DNA of 64,000 nucleotides from an uncultured Lachnospiraceae bacterium. GTDB taxonomy: Bacteria > Bacillota > Clostridia > Lachnospirales > Lachnospiraceae. This document shows, piece by piece, positions 18,409-26,496 of this stretch. The translations under genes were made by a program, and so were the position numbers. The notes beneath the pieces were generated by a model. It did no database searches and was not told where the DNA came from. It was given only the letters and a program-made list of their open reading frames with translations. Every line of letters starts with the position of its first letter. Position 1 is the first letter of the stretch. Where the stretch lies: the NCBI GenBank assembly GCA_947176505.1, contig CAMWQW010000006.1, positions 64,001 to 128,000 of the forward strand. Reading direction: 5' to 3'.

Positions 18409-18583
18409 ATTTTTCTCCCCTCACGGTCACGATAATGTTTCCGACAATTCTTTTCATATTTTATCAGATATAGGATAAAAATGACAGACATAACTTACCT
18501 ATTCTTATCCCTATTCTTATCCCTGAAGCTTCTTTCAAAGTTTTTTCAGCGAATAAAATCTTTCTTTTCAGTGCATTCTCTGT

Positions 18584-18589
18584 TATACT
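18584..18589 (+). promoter_or_regulatory. Extended -10 promoter of the SDR gene
   Basis: TGTTATACT forms a TGn-extended -10 about 45 bases upstream of the start. No good -35 is seen at the matching distance. Confidence 0.5.
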
Positions 18590-18635
18590 AATATATCAAT
18601 GCATGGATAATTAATGAGCAGAAATGAGGTATCAT

Positions 18636-19427
18636 GTGAAAAAAATCGCTATTATAACCGGAGCAAGCAGCGGTCTTGGCAGAGAATTTGTAAAACTCAT
18701 GAAAGACAGAAACGAAATCGAAGAAATCTGGGCAATTGCCAGACATCAAGACAAGTTGGATAAACTGCGCAAACAAATGGGAACAAAAGTTAAACCAATC
18801 TCCATGGATTTATCGAACAGGACGCGCATCGAGCAATTCGGCATGATGTTATCGGAGCAGCAATTAGAAATCCGCTATCTGATAAATAATGCCGGTTATG
18901 CTAAATTTTGTTCTTATAGCGACTTGAATGTAGAAGATTCTCTCAATATGATTGATTTAAATATCGGTGGCGTTGTGGCGATGGGGCTTGTCTGTATCCC
19001 CTATATGCCCAGAGGCAGCCACCTCATCAACATCGCTTCGCAAGCCGCTTTCCAGCCTCTTCCTTACCAGAATCTGTACAGTTCCACGAAAGCCTTTGTG
19101 CGCAACTATACGAGGGCTTTAAACGTAGAGCTGAAAGACCGTGGCATTATCGCTACTGCCGTCTGTCCGGGCTGGATTAAAACACACTTATACGACAGGG
19201 CAGACATCGGCGCTGCTAAGGCAACGAGACGCTTCTGCAGCATGACCACACCTGATAAAGTAGCTAAGAAAGCATTGGCAGATGCTGACCGTGGCAAAGA
19301 CATCTCTATCTACAGCTTCTATGTCAATTTCTGTCACATAGGCGCCAAGCTGCTGCCGCAGCAGCTCATGATGAGATTCTGGCTGCGCCAGCAGCGTATT
19401 AACCCTTATTCACAAACAGACCAATAA
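18636..19427 (+). CDS. Short-chain dehydrogenase/reductase
   Basis: Classical SDR with the cofactor motif TGASSGLG at residues 8-15, the NNAG motif (LINNAGYAKF), the catalytic Ser in NIASQAAF and the YxxxK pair in YSSTKAF. The 263 aa length is typical. A GTG start at 18636 is chosen because GAGGT lies six bases upstream and the protein then begins MKKIAIITG; the ATG at 18624 would place the ribosome site inside the gene. It is transcribed alone. The substrate cannot be told from sequence. Confidence 0.88.
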   Translation: MKKIAIITGASSGLGREFVKLMKDRNEIEEIWAIARHQDKLDKLRKQMGTKVKPISMDLSNRTRIEQFGMMLSEQQLEIRYLINNAGYAKFCSYSDLNVEDSLNMIDLNIGGVVAMGLVCIPYMPRGSHLINIASQAAFQPLPYQNLYSSTKAFVRNYTRALNVELKDRGIIATAVCPGWIKTHLYDRADIGAAKATRRFCSMTTPDKVAKKALADADRGKDISIYSFYVNFCHIGAKLLPQQLMMRFWLRQQRINPYSQTDQ

Positions 19428-19470
19428 AACGACATGAAAGATTCTTACTAAATCAATATAATAGCAATTG

Positions 19471-20877
19471 TTATTCACGTCCGTCCCAGCAGTATGTGCA
19501 CAGTTTGCACTTATCAATGCCGACAGATGCAATCATATCGTCCAGACGATGATATCGGAGAGAAGTGAAGTTCAGCTTCTCTCTTATTTTTTCCAGCATA
19601 TCACTATACTGTATACTGTCCGGGTCGGCATAAACAGACAGATTCGGATACTTGTTCTCCCCCTCCATCTCTTTGATCACACGGCGGGCAATCAGCTCCA
19701 TCTCCGAAGTGGAACGAGAAAAGTTCAAATACTTACAGCCAAACAGAAGCGGCGGACAAGCCGGACGAATATGTACTTCCCCTGCCCCACTCTGGTAGAG
19801 GAACTCCGTAGTTTCCCGAAGCTGCGTACCACGCACAATGGAGTCGTCTATCAGAAGAAGGCTTCTGCCCTTGATCAAATCATGTACCGGTATCAGCTTC
19901 ATCTTTGCAATCAGATTACGCTGGCTTTGAATCGTGGGCATGAAAGAGCGGGGCCACGTAGGCGTATATTTAATGAATGGTCTGGAAAAAGGTATTCCGG
20001 ACTCATTGGCATAACCGATTGCATGGGCTGTTCCGGAATCCGGCACGCCGGCTACAATATCAGGCTGGGCATCATCCCGCTTCGCCAGCATGGCACCGCA
20101 ATTATATCGCATTTCTTCCACACTGATTCCCTCATACGAAGAGGACGGATAGCCGTAATAAATCCATAAGAACGTACAGATTTTCATGTCCTTCCCCGGT
20201 GCCATCAACGACTTTACACCCTCCGGAGTGATAATGACAATCTCGCCGGGACCAAGCTCTCTCTCCGGCGTATATCCAAGATTCAGATATGCAAAGCTCT
20301 CAAACGATACACAGAACGCGTCATCCTTTCTGCCGACAGTTACCGGTGTTCTTCCATATCTGTCTCTTGCCGCATAAATTCCCTTAGACGTCATAAGAAG
20401 CATCGTCATAGAGCCGTCAATCAATTCCTGCGCATAACGAATCCCTTCAATCAGATTGCCCCGCTGGTTGATCACTGCCGCCACAAGCTCCGTAGAGTTG
20501 ATGTCACCGCCGCTCATTTCTAAGAAATGAGCGTGACCGCTGCGAAACAGTTCCTCTACAATCTCATCTTTATTATTGATTCTTCCAACCGTCGTAATCG
20601 CATAAGTCCCGTGATGGGAACGCACAATCAGCGGCTGCGGTTCGTAATCTGAGATGCAACCGATACCGAAGCTTCCATGCATGGTATTGGCATCTTTATC
20701 AAACTTTGTACGAAAAGGAGCATTCTCGATATTGTGAATGGCTCTGTCAAATCCGTCTTTCTGACTGTAGACCGCCATCCCCGCACGCCTTGTTCCCAAA
20801 TGGGAATGATAATCTGTCCCGAAAAACAAATCAAAAACACAATCTTCCTTTGATGCTACTCCAAAAAAGCCACCCAT
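19471..20877 (-). CDS. PurF-like amidophosphoribosyltransferase homologue lacking the glutaminase cysteine
   Basis: PurF makes phosphoribosylamine from PRPP and glutamine. The class II amidotransferase fold is clear (DYHSHLGTRRAGMAVY, ARDRYGRTPVTVG) and the PRPP loop LLIDDSIVRGTQ is intact near residue 350. The mature N-terminus should be Cys, as in MCGIFG, but here it is MGGFFG with Gly at position 2, so glutamine hydrolysis should be lost. The C-terminus CKLCTYCW could hold an Fe-S cluster. It may use free ammonia, be regulatory, or act on another substrate. No other pur genes are nearby. Confidence 0.85.
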   Translation of the reverse strand: MGGFFGVASKEDCVFDLFFGTDYHSHLGTRRAGMAVYSQKDGFDRAIHNIENAPFRTKFDKDANTMHGSFGIGCISDYEPQPLIVRSHHGTYAITTVGRINNKDEIVEELFRSGHAHFLEMSGGDINSTELVAAVINQRGNLIEGIRYAQELIDGSMTMLLMTSKGIYAARDRYGRTPVTVGRKDDAFCVSFESFAYLNLGYTPERELGPGEIVIITPEGVKSLMAPGKDMKICTFLWIYYGYPSSSYEGISVEEMRYNCGAMLAKRDDAQPDIVAGVPDSGTAHAIGYANESGIPFSRPFIKYTPTWPRSFMPTIQSQRNLIAKMKLIPVHDLIKGRSLLLIDDSIVRGTQLRETTEFLYQSGAGEVHIRPACPPLLFGCKYLNFSRSTSEMELIARRVIKEMEGENKYPNLSVYADPDSIQYSDMLEKIREKLNFTSLRYHRLDDMIASVGIDKCKLCTYCWDGRE

Positions 20878-20941
20878 AATATTCTCCTCCCATGTTCCCT
20901 GCTATAATTTTACTGCCTGCAATGCCTTACTATTTGCGGTA

Positions 20942-21544
20942 TTATGACGCCCACTCGCTGCCGTCATAAATTGCACAACCGCAGCTGCCGTTCTTTTTGA
21001 CACGGTAAAACATTTTATTCGCCCTTTTGCTAAGACTGCGGCAATCGTCTCCCGCTTCATAAAATGCCGCGCCTACACTGACTGAAACCGGCGGCAGTTC
21101 CTTCTGTGGATGTAAAAGCCTGTCATTGACTCTGCCAACCCGCCAGAGGACGTAATCCGCCTTCTCCCGGGACAATCCGGGAATCCAAAGTGTAAAGATA
21201 TCTCCACCTGCTATGCCGATACATGCACACCCTTCAAAATGATCATATAACACTCCGATCACGCTTCGCTGTATGGCGACTCCCGTATCTCGTCCGTAAA
21301 TATCGTTGATTTCTTTGAACCGATCCACATCACCGACAAGTATACAGCCTGCTTCGCAGCCCTCCCGGAGCATATCATTGACAAACCTTCCGAAATCCTT
21401 TTGATCTGTCACCTTATCAAAAACGTTCTTCGCCCCGGCAGTTTCCGCTTCACCTGCTCTATCGACAATGTTCTGTTTGTCCGGCTCAGATTTCTTATCT
21501 TTGCCTATCATATTGTGAAATAATTGTATAATCTGTTTCTTCAT
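20942..21544 (-). CDS. GGDEF-domain protein with a degenerate signature
   Basis: GGDEF domains make c-di-GMP. Here the core reads VGDVDRFKEINDIYGRDTG followed by GIAGGDIFTLW, so GGDEF has become GGDIF and the catalytic acidic residue is lost. About 50 polar residues precede the domain, with no membrane segment. It is probably a c-di-GMP or nucleotide-binding regulator rather than a cyclase. Length 200 aa. It lies between purF-like and GH51 genes without an obvious operon partner. Confidence 0.75.
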   Translation of the reverse strand: MKKQIIQLFHNMIGKDKKSEPDKQNIVDRAGEAETAGAKNVFDKVTDQKDFGRFVNDMLREGCEAGCILVGDVDRFKEINDIYGRDTGVAIQRSVIGVLYDHFEGCACIGIAGGDIFTLWIPGLSREKADYVLWRVGRVNDRLLHPQKELPPVSVSVGAAFYEAGDDCRSLSKRANKMFYRVKKNGSCGCAIYDGSEWAS

Positions 21545-21592
21545 TTTACCTTCAATCCGAATGCATATGCAAGTGTAATCTGCAAATCATTA

Positions 21593-23101
21593 TCACACCG
21601 GAATAATCTGTATCACATTCACCGAATGCGGCGCGAGTTCCACATGCATATCCCGGCTGAATCTTCCGAGTTTTTTCTCCTGTATTCCGACGTCGTTTCT
21701 GTCTCTGTCATTATATGAATCGACGCTTTTACCGATTACACTGTACATCGTAATCTCGGCATTGTCCGCTTCATAGTCCAAAGCGATGCTCTGGCTTTCA
21801 CTTGCATGTTTATTGACTGCTGCCAGTGAAATCCCTTCTCTGTCAGACCATTTTGCTGCCAGCAAATCCAACGTATCCACCGACACTTCGTCGCCTGATT
21901 TACTGTGCACATTCATTGCCGGTATGCCGTCTTTTGCCCATAAATCAATCACCGTATCGCCAAGATAATTCACATATAAGTCAAATACATGATATGTTGT
22001 CCTCAGCACAATTCCTTTATCATAACTGTAAATGCAGCCCCTTGTATTCAAAATCGGCGCAAAATTTGCCATGCCGACAATATCACAATTCCTGTTCATG
22101 GCATTTAGGAAACACGCTGTGAACACGGCGTCCGCCATAGTATATGTGCTGTTATCGTCATTCTTGTCTCTAGGTTCCACATAATCCTCCGCGTTCACAC
22201 CCTGTCTGATGGTGTGGACGTTCGGGTGATGCCAGCTTCTTAAGTTCCATTCATCGAATGCAATCTTAATCTTGTCTTCCAGCTTCATTGCCGTCAAAAT
22301 GCCTCGGACCTCGTCTACTGAGCGGGCAATATCTTTCGTAAACGCCATGCACTCCTCATAGGACGCCGGCGCATTGACCTCAGCCATCATGTCCCAGTAC
22401 TGATGGATGGATATCCAATCCAGATACTGACCGCAATTCTTAAGAAGATTAACATTCCAGTCAATATCAGAAAGTGCTGCCGCCGAAAGCTGTGCCCCGG
22501 CATCCACATGCATCATCATCTTAGCGGATTCACGCACAAGCCTGCCCCATTCATCCGCACTCTTAGCTCCAATTTCCCAATAACCGTAATTCTCATTGCC
22601 GATGCTCCAGTACTTCACATCATATGGTTCCTCAAATCCGTTTGCAATGCGCTGTTTTGCATATTGACCTTCATGGTCAAGATTGCAGTATTCGACCCAG
22701 TCGCTCATTTCCTCCGGCGTGCCTGTTCCCGCATTGGTACAGATATACGGCTCGCATCCGATTTTCCTGCAGAGCTTGATATATTCGTCCGTTCCGAATG
22801 TATTCGGGTCTTCCACCCTCCACGCCTTGTCAAACAGAGGTTTTCTCTCTGCTCCTACAGCGTCTTTCCAATGATAGGAAGAAACAAAACATCCGCCCGG
22901 CCATCGGAGCACCGGCACCTTAATCTTCTTCATCGCCTCGATGATATCCGTTCTGAATCCATCCTCGTCCGACAGCGGATTACCCGGATCAAATATTCCG
23001 TCGTAAATCTGCCTGTGGAAATGCTCTATGAAATGCCCGTAGAGCATGATATCTCTCTTTCCCGTTATTCTTTTATCGTTGATATTGACTGATATGGTCA
23101 T
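21593..23101 (-). CDS. Alpha-L-arabinofuranosidase, glycoside hydrolase family 51
   Basis: Retaining exo-enzyme that releases L-arabinofuranose from arabinan or arabinoxylan oligosaccharides, usually inside the cell. The TIM barrel shows YGHFIEHFHRQIYDGI, VLRWPGGCF, the acid/base Glu170 in YWSIGNENYG and the nucleophile Glu284 in IAFDEWNLRS. The 502 aa length is normal, with the beta-sandwich C-terminal part. There is no signal peptide. It fits a gut or plant-fibre niche. A 64-aa gene lies immediately upstream in the same direction. Confidence 0.95.
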   Translation of the reverse strand: MTISVNINDKRITGKRDIMLYGHFIEHFHRQIYDGIFDPGNPLSDEDGFRTDIIEAMKKIKVPVLRWPGGCFVSSYHWKDAVGAERKPLFDKAWRVEDPNTFGTDEYIKLCRKIGCEPYICTNAGTGTPEEMSDWVEYCNLDHEGQYAKQRIANGFEEPYDVKYWSIGNENYGYWEIGAKSADEWGRLVRESAKMMMHVDAGAQLSAAALSDIDWNVNLLKNCGQYLDWISIHQYWDMMAEVNAPASYEECMAFTKDIARSVDEVRGILTAMKLEDKIKIAFDEWNLRSWHHPNVHTIRQGVNAEDYVEPRDKNDDNSTYTMADAVFTACFLNAMNRNCDIVGMANFAPILNTRGCIYSYDKGIVLRTTYHVFDLYVNYLGDTVIDLWAKDGIPAMNVHSKSGDEVSVDTLDLLAAKWSDREGISLAAVNKHASESQSIALDYEADNAEITMYSVIGKSVDSYNDRDRNDVGIQEKKLGRFSRDMHVELAPHSVNVIQIIPV

Positions 23102-23113
23102 CTTTTGTCCTCC

Positions 23114-23308
23114 CTAACCGCAGTCCGGCTCCTCTGCGTCAAATAACTGCCCGCTGGCAAAAGGACTCCCCACGTCACAACGACCGTGATGATACGCCTT
23201 CTTCACTTCTCCGTCCGCCACGTTTTCAGACGTCTCTACTTTAATACGGCTTACGCCGCCCTTTGCCATATTGTCCAACATATTGATTACATCTTCTATT
23301 TCACCCAT
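23114..23308 (-). CDS. Small conserved-looking protein of unknown function
   Basis: 64 residues starting MGEIEDVINMLDNMAKGG and ending in an acidic, Cys-containing tail. AAAGGAGC lies nine bases before the ATG at 23308; the longer frame to 23470 has no comparable site. It starts only a few bases before the GH51 gene in the same direction, so cotranscription is likely. I do not recognise a family; it has no membrane segment. Confidence 0.6.
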   Translation of the reverse strand: MGEIEDVINMLDNMAKGGVSRIKVETSENVADGEVKKAYHHGRCDVGSPFASGQLFDAEEPDCG

Positions 23309-23503
23309 GTATTTGCTCCTTTTATAATATAAATTCGTGATAATCGCGAAGCTGTTTTTATCCGCAGAATTACGTTGACGGAATAAACATACTGCCGCGG
23401 TTAAATGTATATATGATATATTATAATTCCCGCCTCTTCTTTTTACAATTCGGATTTTACACTTTTCCATTCAAAGTTTCCATTCAAAGTTTACAAATTT
23501 GCA

Positions 23504-23531
23504 TTGCATTTTTGAAAAGAAAGAGTATAAT
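23504..23531 (+). promoter_or_regulatory. Promoter of the MATE exporter gene
   Basis: TTGCAT at 23504-23509 and a perfect TATAAT at 23526-23531, spaced by 16 bases, about 80 bases before the start codon. Confidence 0.6.
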
Positions 23532-23608
23532 AAATAATTTGGAAATCATCTTATCGGATGATGCGCCGTAACCATATTAAATTATCAACTTACAGGGAGG
23601 CGTTACAT

Positions 23609-24931
23609 ATGAACAAAGATTTGACTGTAGGGAAACCGGAAACCGTGCTGTGGAAGTTCTGTCTGCCACTGTTCGGAAGCATTATTTTTCAGCAGTTATA
23701 CAACATCGCCGACAGTTTAGTCGCCGGCAAATTCATCGGCGAGAATGCGCTGGCGGCTGTGGGTAACAGTTACGAAATCACACTGATTTTTATCGCCTTC
23801 GCTTTCGGGTGCAATATCGGCTGCTCCGTCATTGTGTCAACACTGTTCGGTTCCAAGAGATATAATGAAATGAAAACATCGGTATATACCACCATGATAT
23901 CCAGCGCAGTCCTATGCGCAGTGCTGATGGTTTTCGGCTTTCTTTGCTGCGATACGCTTCTGAATATGATCCATACACCGGCAGAAATCCTTGCAGACTC
24001 CAAACTGTATCTGGACATTTACGTCTTAGGACTGCCCTTCCTTTTCTTCTATAACATTGCTACCGGAATCTTCTCGGCGCTGGGCGATTCCAAGACGCCT
24101 TTCATCTTTCTGGCAATCTCCTCAACCGCTAATATTCTGGTAGACATTCTGTTCGTAGCCACTTTTCAGATGGGTGTGGCAGGCGTGGCATGGGCGACTT
24201 TTCTCTGTCAGGGCATAAGCTGCGTGCTGGCTGTAATCGTCGTATTAAAAAGGCTCGCTGACATCCCCACGGAAGGTCCTGTCAATCTGTATTCTTTCAC
24301 TATGTTTAAGAAAATAGCCGTCATCGCGGTTCCGAGCATCCTGCAGCAAAGCTTTATCTCCATCGGTAATATTATCATCCAGAGCGTAATCAACGACTGC
24401 GGCGTAGAGGTTACTGCCGGATACGCTGCGGCAATCAAACTGAACAATCTGGTGATTACTTCCTTTACCACACTGGCAAACGGATTGTCGAACTATACGG
24501 CTCAAAATATGGGCGCCGGTATTCTGGTGCGGATTAAAGAGGGTTTCAAAGCAGGCGTAAAGATGGTATGGCTGCTCTGCGTCCCTATTGTCGCCCTGTA
24601 TCTGGCGACGGCAAAGGCACTTGTCACCTTCTTTATCAACGAGCCGTCACAACTGGCACTTGATTCCGGCACACGGTTTCTCTATATTGCGGCGCCTTTC
24701 TACTTCATCATTTCCGTCAAATTGATTGCCGACGGTATCCTGCGCGGCGCCGGGCTGATGAAGCACTTTATGATTGCTACTTTTACGGATTTGATCCTGC
24801 GGGTGGTACTAGCCATCATACTTGCCGGGCAGGTGGGCTATACCGGTATCTGGTGCGCATGGCCGATTGGCTGGACGACTGCTACGGTGATATCCATAGC
24901 ATTTTATCGGAAGGGACCGTGGAAGGATTAG
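23609..24931 (+). CDS. MATE-family multidrug/metabolite exporter
   Basis: Twelve hydrophobic segments in two homologous halves over 440 aa, beginning KPETVLWKFCLPLFGSIIFQ and with the repeated YNIADS and GDSKTPF patterns of MATE (NorM/MepA-like) exporters. These proteins use a sodium or proton gradient to export cationic drugs. GGGAGG eight bases before the ATG at 23609 fixes the start; the frame upstream to 23558 is not needed. The gene stands alone on the plus strand. Confidence 0.93.
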   Translation: MNKDLTVGKPETVLWKFCLPLFGSIIFQQLYNIADSLVAGKFIGENALAAVGNSYEITLIFIAFAFGCNIGCSVIVSTLFGSKRYNEMKTSVYTTMISSAVLCAVLMVFGFLCCDTLLNMIHTPAEILADSKLYLDIYVLGLPFLFFYNIATGIFSALGDSKTPFIFLAISSTANILVDILFVATFQMGVAGVAWATFLCQGISCVLAVIVVLKRLADIPTEGPVNLYSFTMFKKIAVIAVPSILQQSFISIGNIIIQSVINDCGVEVTAGYAAAIKLNNLVITSFTTLANGLSNYTAQNMGAGILVRIKEGFKAGVKMVWLLCVPIVALYLATAKALVTFFINEPSQLALDSGTRFLYIAAPFYFIISVKLIADGILRGAGLMKHFMIATFTDLILRVVLAIILAGQVGYTGIWCAWPIGWTTATVISIAFYRKGPWKD

Positions 24932-24938
24932 GAGGGTA

Positions 24939-25153
24939 TGCATCTCTTTGCTCTTCTAATCTCTTCTGAATCCTTTCCGCTACTTTTTCGGAATACTCCG
25001 ATTCACCTTGCGGAAACCAACATGCTGTTTTGGGACAATAAGTACATGTCCTGCATGAATTGGCTCGATATCCAGAAACGATATCAACTGACTGTCTTCA
25101 TATACAATATAAGCTTCTGAGCGTTTATTGATTATATCTCAAAAGACACACAT
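24939..25153 (-). pseudogene. Dead HIT-family (histidine triad) gene
   Basis: After GGAGGAAATAGAAG the ATG at 25153 opens M-C-V-F, then TGA at 25141-25139, then DIINKRSEAY and FLDIEPIHAGHVLIVPKQHV. Intact HIT proteins read C-x-F-C-D-I-I at this point, so the TGA replaces the second cysteine of the zinc pair. The frame then shifts, and the rest (WFPQGESEYSEKVAERIQ) looks like the C-terminal end with the catalytic His triad deleted. It fills the gap between the MATE gene and the island. Two independent lesions make it a pseudogene. Confidence 0.75.
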
Positions 25154-25280
25154 TCTTCTATTTCCTCCATACAATCTAGTAATTTTATCTTATACCAGTT
25201 TGGAGGTTTACACAAATTTTGGTTCAGTCCCTTTATTCTATAGAAAACATATCAAATTCGTATCACATAACACTTTCGCT

Positions 25281-25910
25281 TTATACATATTTATTACGTT
25301 TTCGTTGCATTGTTAATATTGCTTCTGCCAATCTACCTCCCTGAACTGTTCCGTCTACCTTTTTATGTAATCCTTGCATATTAATCAATAGGTAATCTAA
25401 TCTTCTCGTTTGATGAACCAATTGTAATTGATTGTAAAATCCATTTACAATTTTATCCTCAACATAATCATCTTTAATTCTAATATAATATTTATCATCT
25501 CTAAAAAAAATATTTGCAATTTTTCCATCATCTGTATTCAGTTTTTCAATATACTCTCCTGTAATCTCGAATTCTTTTTTATTTCGATTACATTGATAAC
25601 ATGAAAGCACAAGATTTTCCACTTTTCCAGCTTCCTCTTTATTATTAAACAGGGATTCTGCTACGAAATGATCAACCTCAAAAAGTGTTGCCGGAAGAAT
25701 ATCCATTGAAACCCCACAGTAAGCACACTTACAATTATACATACTGCAAAATTCCTTATTAAATGTCGTATTCCTATTATGTACCTTATTGTACATTATT
25801 TTTTGCCTTGGATGAGCTAATCTTATCTTCTCTTCAAGTACTTTTTTCTTATCCTCTACATTTTCCAATATAGGACAATATTCCGTATTTCTATAATCAT
25901 TTGTTATCAT
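25281..25910 (-). CDS. HNH endonuclease, effector gene of the kinase/methyltransferase island
   Basis: 209 aa with a zinc-stabilised HNH fold: CAYC at residues 62-65, the H-box EVDHF at 78-82, Asn99 and CYQC at 104-107. This beta-beta-alpha-metal nuclease cuts nucleic acid. The last 90 residues are helical and unassigned. The start overlaps the receiver gene by 14 bases, so expression is coupled. It is the last gene of the island, where a restriction nuclease would be expected. The sequence is AT-rich compared with genes on both sides, which suggests transfer. Confidence 0.85.
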   Translation of the reverse strand: MITNDYRNTEYCPILENVEDKKKVLEEKIRLAHPRQKIMYNKVHNRNTTFNKEFCSMYNCKCAYCGVSMDILPATLFEVDHFVAESLFNNKEEAGKVENLVLSCYQCNRNKKEFEITGEYIEKLNTDDGKIANIFFRDDKYYIRIKDDYVEDKIVNGFYNQLQLVHQTRRLDYLLINMQGLHKKVDGTVQGGRLAEAILTMQRKRNKYV

Positions 25911-26496
25911 ATTCTCTTTTCAGCTCCTCAAATGCAACAATAAGTCTATCAACATCTGCCACTGTTAAGTTATCATATCCGCTTTCTCCCTGTAAAGACT
26001 GTTGGATTTCTTCAAAAAAATACTTCTCAACATAATTCTTCTCTTCTATGCGTTTCAATAACCTTCTACATAGTTTAACCCTTTCAACTGCCTTATCTAA
26101 TACAGGCTGCCATTCTTTATCAAAGAAATCTTTACTAGAATTACCAGAAGATGTGTCAAATTTTTTTATAACTTTACATTCTTCATCAATATCATTCTGT
26201 GTAACCACAATGACTTCTTTAAAAGGAAATACTTTTCTCAATATTATCTCAAATTCTTCACCTGCAAGTTTCTGATTTGATAAATTAGCATTTTCAAATA
26301 ACAGTGAATCAATAATTATAATATCAGCAGAACGAACATCCTTGTCACTTAATAATCTTTCATAAGTATCTTCTACCTCAAACGGGCGTTGCAAGTACTC
26401 TGTATTTACACCCTCATACCCATAATCCTCATACAAATATTGGCTAATGTATGGGTCTGCATTATCATCAATATACAATATCTTTATAGTTTCCAT
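25897..26496 (-). CDS. Receiver-domain protein (response regulator without known output domain)
   Basis: 199 aa. The N-terminal 120 residues fit a CheY-like receiver: acidic pair Asp10-Asp11 in ILYIDDN, a phosphoacceptor candidate Asp63 at the end of ADIIIIDS, Thr99 in VIVVTQ, and a Lys near 111. An insertion of about 15 residues follows Asp63. The remaining 80 residues are helical with no DNA-binding motif seen. The start directly abuts the kinase stop and the end overlaps the HNH gene, placing it as the link between sensor and nuclease. The receiver call is from motif spacing and not from an alignment. Confidence 0.7.
   Translation of the reverse strand: METIKILYIDDNADPYISQYLYEDYGYEGVNTEYLQRPFEVEDTYERLLSDKDVRSADIIIIDSLLFENANLSNQKLAGEEFEIILRKVFPFKEVIVVTQNDIDEECKVIKKFDTSSGNSSKDFFDKEWQPVLDKAVERVKLCRRLLKRIEEKNYVEKYFFEEIQQSLQGESGYDNLTVADVDRLIVAFEELKREYDNK

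Noticed and set aside
25139..25141. The TGA in the HIT gene could encode selenocysteine (CxxU)
   Set aside because: The catalytic part is deleted and a frameshift follows, so a dead gene explains the sequence better. No selenocysteine insertion element was evident just downstream.
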